From positions 1 to 8,243 of the forward strand of contig CAMLQS010000227.1 of NCBI GenBank assembly GCA_946482165.1: a DNA stretch of 8,243 nt. The letters are read 5' to 3'. This stretch comes from an uncultured Verrucomicrobiota bacterium (GTDB lineage Bacteria > Verrucomicrobiota > Verrucomicrobiae > Opitutales > Opitutaceae). Below are positions 6,973 to 8,243 of this stretch, in pieces. Under the pieces are notes generated by a model that ran no database searches, was not told the DNA's origin, and worked only from the letters and a program-made list of their open reading frames with translations. Numbering within the stretch: position 1 is the stretch's first letter; every line of letters begins with the position of its first letter. The position numbers and the translations under genes are program-made.

Positions 6973-7550
6973 GCGATTTCCTGGATAAGCTGCATGAGCC
7001 GCGCGCGGGCGTAGGCCCACTGGCGCTCGACGGTGCGTTCGGTGACCTCGAGGGCGGCGGCGATCTCGCGGTTGGTGAAACCGCCGAAGAACCGCAGCGT
7101 GACGACACGCGCGGCATCGGCGTCTTCCTGTTCGAGGCGGGAGAGGGCTTCGTCGATCAGCACGACACGGCTGTTCTGATCGGTCGCAGAGGCTGGCAAA
7201 TCGAGCCCGTCGAAGGGCATGTGGTCGGCGCCGGCTCCGCGCTTGCTTGTGGCGTGACGGCGGGCGTGGTCGACGAGCACGCGGCGCATGGTGAGCGCGG
7301 CGACGCGGAAGAAGTGGCTGCGGTCGGTCCAGCGAGGGTGGATGCCGTCCGGTCCGGCGAGACGAAGCCACGCCTCGTGAACGAGCGCGGTGGGCTGGAG
7401 GGTGTGACCGGCCGCCTCGCCGGCCATGCGGGCGGCGGCGAGTTGACGCAGTTCGTCATACAATTCGCGCATCGAGGCCTCGTCCGCCGGAAGCGGCGGC
7501 CCATCGGCGGGGCCGCTTGAGTCAGGGGACGGGGATGGGTGGGAAGGCAT
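6969..7550 (-). CDS. ECF-type RNA polymerase sigma factor (Sigma70_ECF / Sig-70_X6 family)
   Basis: Directs RNA polymerase to a specific set of promoters. From the ATG at 7550 it is 193 aa: a low-complexity Pro/Ser N-terminus (1-25), region 2 (about 27-105, with ELYDELRQLAAARM, HTLQPTALVHEAWLRL and FFRVAALTMRRVLVDHARR) and region 4 (about 132-190), whose helix-turn-helix is FTNREIAAALEVTERTVERQ (158-177). TALVHEAWLRL is characteristic of the family found with Ser/Thr kinases in Planctomycetes and Verrucomicrobia. It replaces the acidic D-x-E-D-type motif of ordinary ECFs with a Thr (54). No anti-sigma gene is adjacent; the next gene, overlapping by 4 nt, is a kinase, so phosphorylation may take the anti-sigma role. 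The start is uncertain: a TTG at 7610 would add 20 Pro-rich residues, and Met27 (7472) would remove the tail. Confidence 0.9.
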   Translation of the reverse strand: MPSHPSPSPDSSGPADGPPLPADEASMRELYDELRQLAAARMAGEAAGHTLQPTALVHEAWLRLAGPDGIHPRWTDRSHFFRVAALTMRRVLVDHARRHATSKRGAGADHMPFDGLDLPASATDQNSRVVLIDEALSRLEQEDADAARVVTLRFFGGFTNREIAAALEVTERTVERQWAYARARLMQLIQEIA

Positions 7551-7964
7551 GGGCGGAACGAGCTCCGACTGCGGAATGGAGGGCAAATCAGGTGGCGTCG
7601 GCCCGGGCAAACGGGAAAGTGGCGGCCATGGATCGCGGAGATGGGCGGTTTTGCGATGCGCGCAGCGGGAGCCGAATCGGGTTACGCCATCCGGGCCGAT
7701 ACTGGTGAGCCGGACGAGGCGCGTGAGAATTCCGAAGATTCTTTCGTCGGCCCCTTGATTTCTTGCCCACGGCTGCCGTTGAGCCTACTGAACACTCAAT
7801 CACTTCGATGACCCTTAGCGCACAACACCTATCGCCGACAGCCCGACCCTCGTTAGGTTGGCCGCGCGATTGTGCGCGCTCCGAGGCGACGAGAAAGCAT
7901 CAGGCGATGCCGATTAATACCCGGCACAGTGAAGGCCGTTTTACGCCCGCCTATGTCGCGCCTC

Positions 7965-8098
7965 TGGAAGTGGGAATGACCTGACGTATCTCAAAACGTC
8001 TCCGTCCGATTCGCCCACTTCCGCCCTGGAAGTGGATTTTTTGTGTCCAGCCGCTTCCGGGAACCGGGCCCAGCGCCCGTGCCTTTTCCCACTTTCCC
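7965..8098. repeat. Recurring GGAAGTGG motif, direct and inverted
   Basis: CTGGAAGTGG occurs at 7964-7973 and again at 8026-8035. Its inverted form CCACTTCC is at 8015-8022, and AAGTGGGAA (7968-7976) recurs inverted as TTCCCACTT at 8086-8094. So four related sites fall in about 135 bp of noncoding DNA. They may be arms of a small palindromic element or binding sites for a regulator. The repetition is seen directly; the role is unknown. Confidence 0.6.
8015..8042 (+). terminator. Intrinsic terminator-like hairpin, plus strand
   Basis: CCACTTCC (8015-8022) and GGAAGTGG (8028-8035) form a perfect 8-bp stem with a 5-nt GCCCT loop, followed after one A by six T (8037-8042). It has the shape of a Rho-independent terminator for rightward transcription, yet no convincing plus-strand gene lies to its left. 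It could end an unrecognised small RNA or divergent transcript, or be a chance product of the surrounding palindromic repeats. Confidence 0.5.
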
Positions 8099-8167
8099 AA
8101 GCGGCTTCTAAGCTGAGCCCAGGCAAATCAGCGAACCCCGCAAAATCCTGCGGCGTTCCAATCCGGT

Positions 8168-8200
8168 CCACCTCGCGTGGGCCGAGAGGGCACGAGGTGG
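8168..8200. repeat. Inverted repeat CCACCTCG/CGAGGTGG
   Basis: Perfect 8-bp arms at 8168-8175 and 8193-8200 flank a 17-nt G-rich centre; an alternative fold pairs the outer 6 bp plus CGTG/CACG inside. On the plus strand it is followed by TTCTTTTCG, a broken T-run, so weak rightward termination is possible. It may equally be part of the structured repeat cluster. Confidence 0.45.
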
Positions 8201-8243
8201 TTCTTTTCGTGAAGTCACGGTCGCCTGCCACGGCGCCCGTGAA

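Larger units (their letters stand above)
7551..8243. other. Gene-free upstream region with many short inverted repeats
   Basis: No convincing protein, tRNA or other RNA gene was found in these 693 bp. Small open frames exist (a 58-codon one at 7808-7984 on plus; a 96-codon one at 8231-7941 on minus), but their third-position base use is relaxed compared with the neighbouring genes, they lack ribosome-binding sites, and they look like no family I know. The right half, from about 7960, is packed with short perfect inverted repeats: GACGT/ACGTC 7983-8000, 8-bp arms at 8015-8035, AGCCGCTT/AAGCGGCT 8049-8106, CGGGC/GCCCG 8065-8079, CGTGA/TCACG 8208-8219, CACGG/CCGTG 8229-8241. The promoter of the sigma/kinase operon should be near its left end, but no clear -35/-10 was recognised. 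Confidence 0.55.

Noticed and set aside
4918..7014. 698-codon open frame on the plus strand opposite the kinase gene
   Set aside because: It mirrors a kinase with every catalytic motif intact; composition is Gly/Ala/Glu/Arg-rich with no recognisable domain.
7820..7860. Integron attC-like GTTAGGT with a CACAAC to its left
   Set aside because: The left element does not match RYYYAAC, the spacing is too short, no paired L boxes are seen, and there is no integrase or cassette array.
7863..7910. Short hairpins CGCGC/GCGCG (7863-7878) and GCATC/GATGC (7897-7910), checked as part of a tRNA or riboswitch
   Set aside because: Five-base-pair arms are common by chance at this GC content, and no cloverleaf or known aptamer pattern could be assembled.
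7808..7984. 58-codon plus-strand open frame before the orphan hairpin
   Set aside because: Relaxed codon use, no leader signal and no recognisable domain; kept only as a possible transcript in the findings.
7941..8231. 96-codon minus-strand open frame (GTG start)
   Set aside because: Mixed third-position base use, no family resemblance, no ribosome-binding site, and overlap with the palindromic repeats argue against coding. It could be a repeat-derived frame.

Overview
The window is very GC-rich, and every convincing gene lies on the minus strand. It reads as chromosome from a heterotrophic, polysaccharide-degrading bacterium. The best guess is a verrucomicrobium, perhaps Opitutaceae-like. 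The pointers are a Sig-70_X6-type ECF sigma factor translationally coupled to a PknB-type kinase with an N-terminal helical segment and a single membrane anchor, a secreted GH43-type enzyme beside a sugar ABC importer, extreme GC at third codon positions, and leaders without Shine-Dalgarno sequences. This taxonomic call is inference; no rRNA or marker gene is present.

Layout, read 5'->3' on the minus strand (right to left). (a) 8243-7551: about 690 bp with no convincing gene but many short inverted repeats, including a plus-strand terminator-like hairpin. (b) 7550-4729: a two-gene signalling operon. An ECF sigma factor overlaps by 4 nt (ATGA) a 747-aa membrane-anchored Ser/Thr kinase, and a weak terminator-like hairpin follows. 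(c) 4728-4578: an intergenic region holding a perfect, widely spaced 11-bp inverted repeat, a candidate operator for what follows. (d) 4577-1: a sugar uptake and degradation cluster of permease, lipoprotein sugar-binding protein, two-domain sugar ATPase, and a secreted GH43-type glycosidase cut by the window edge. The 145-bp gap between binding-protein and ATPase genes is nearly filled by a long GC-rich palindrome and a 14-bp tandem repeat.

Working model: the exported GH43-like enzyme trims a pentose-containing plant glycan outside the cytoplasm. The released sugar is captured by the lipoprotein and imported by the RbsC/XylH-type permease driven by the RbsA/XylG-type ATPase. No sugar kinase, isomerase or dedicated transcription factor lies in the window, so the substrate cannot be named. 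The upstream sigma/kinase pair is probably a separate signalling unit in which the kinase controls the sigma factor. Whether it controls the sugar cluster is open. No strikingly new system is evident. The most interesting points are the sigma/kinase pair, the paired 11-bp sites, and the repeat-filled gap inside the transporter operon.
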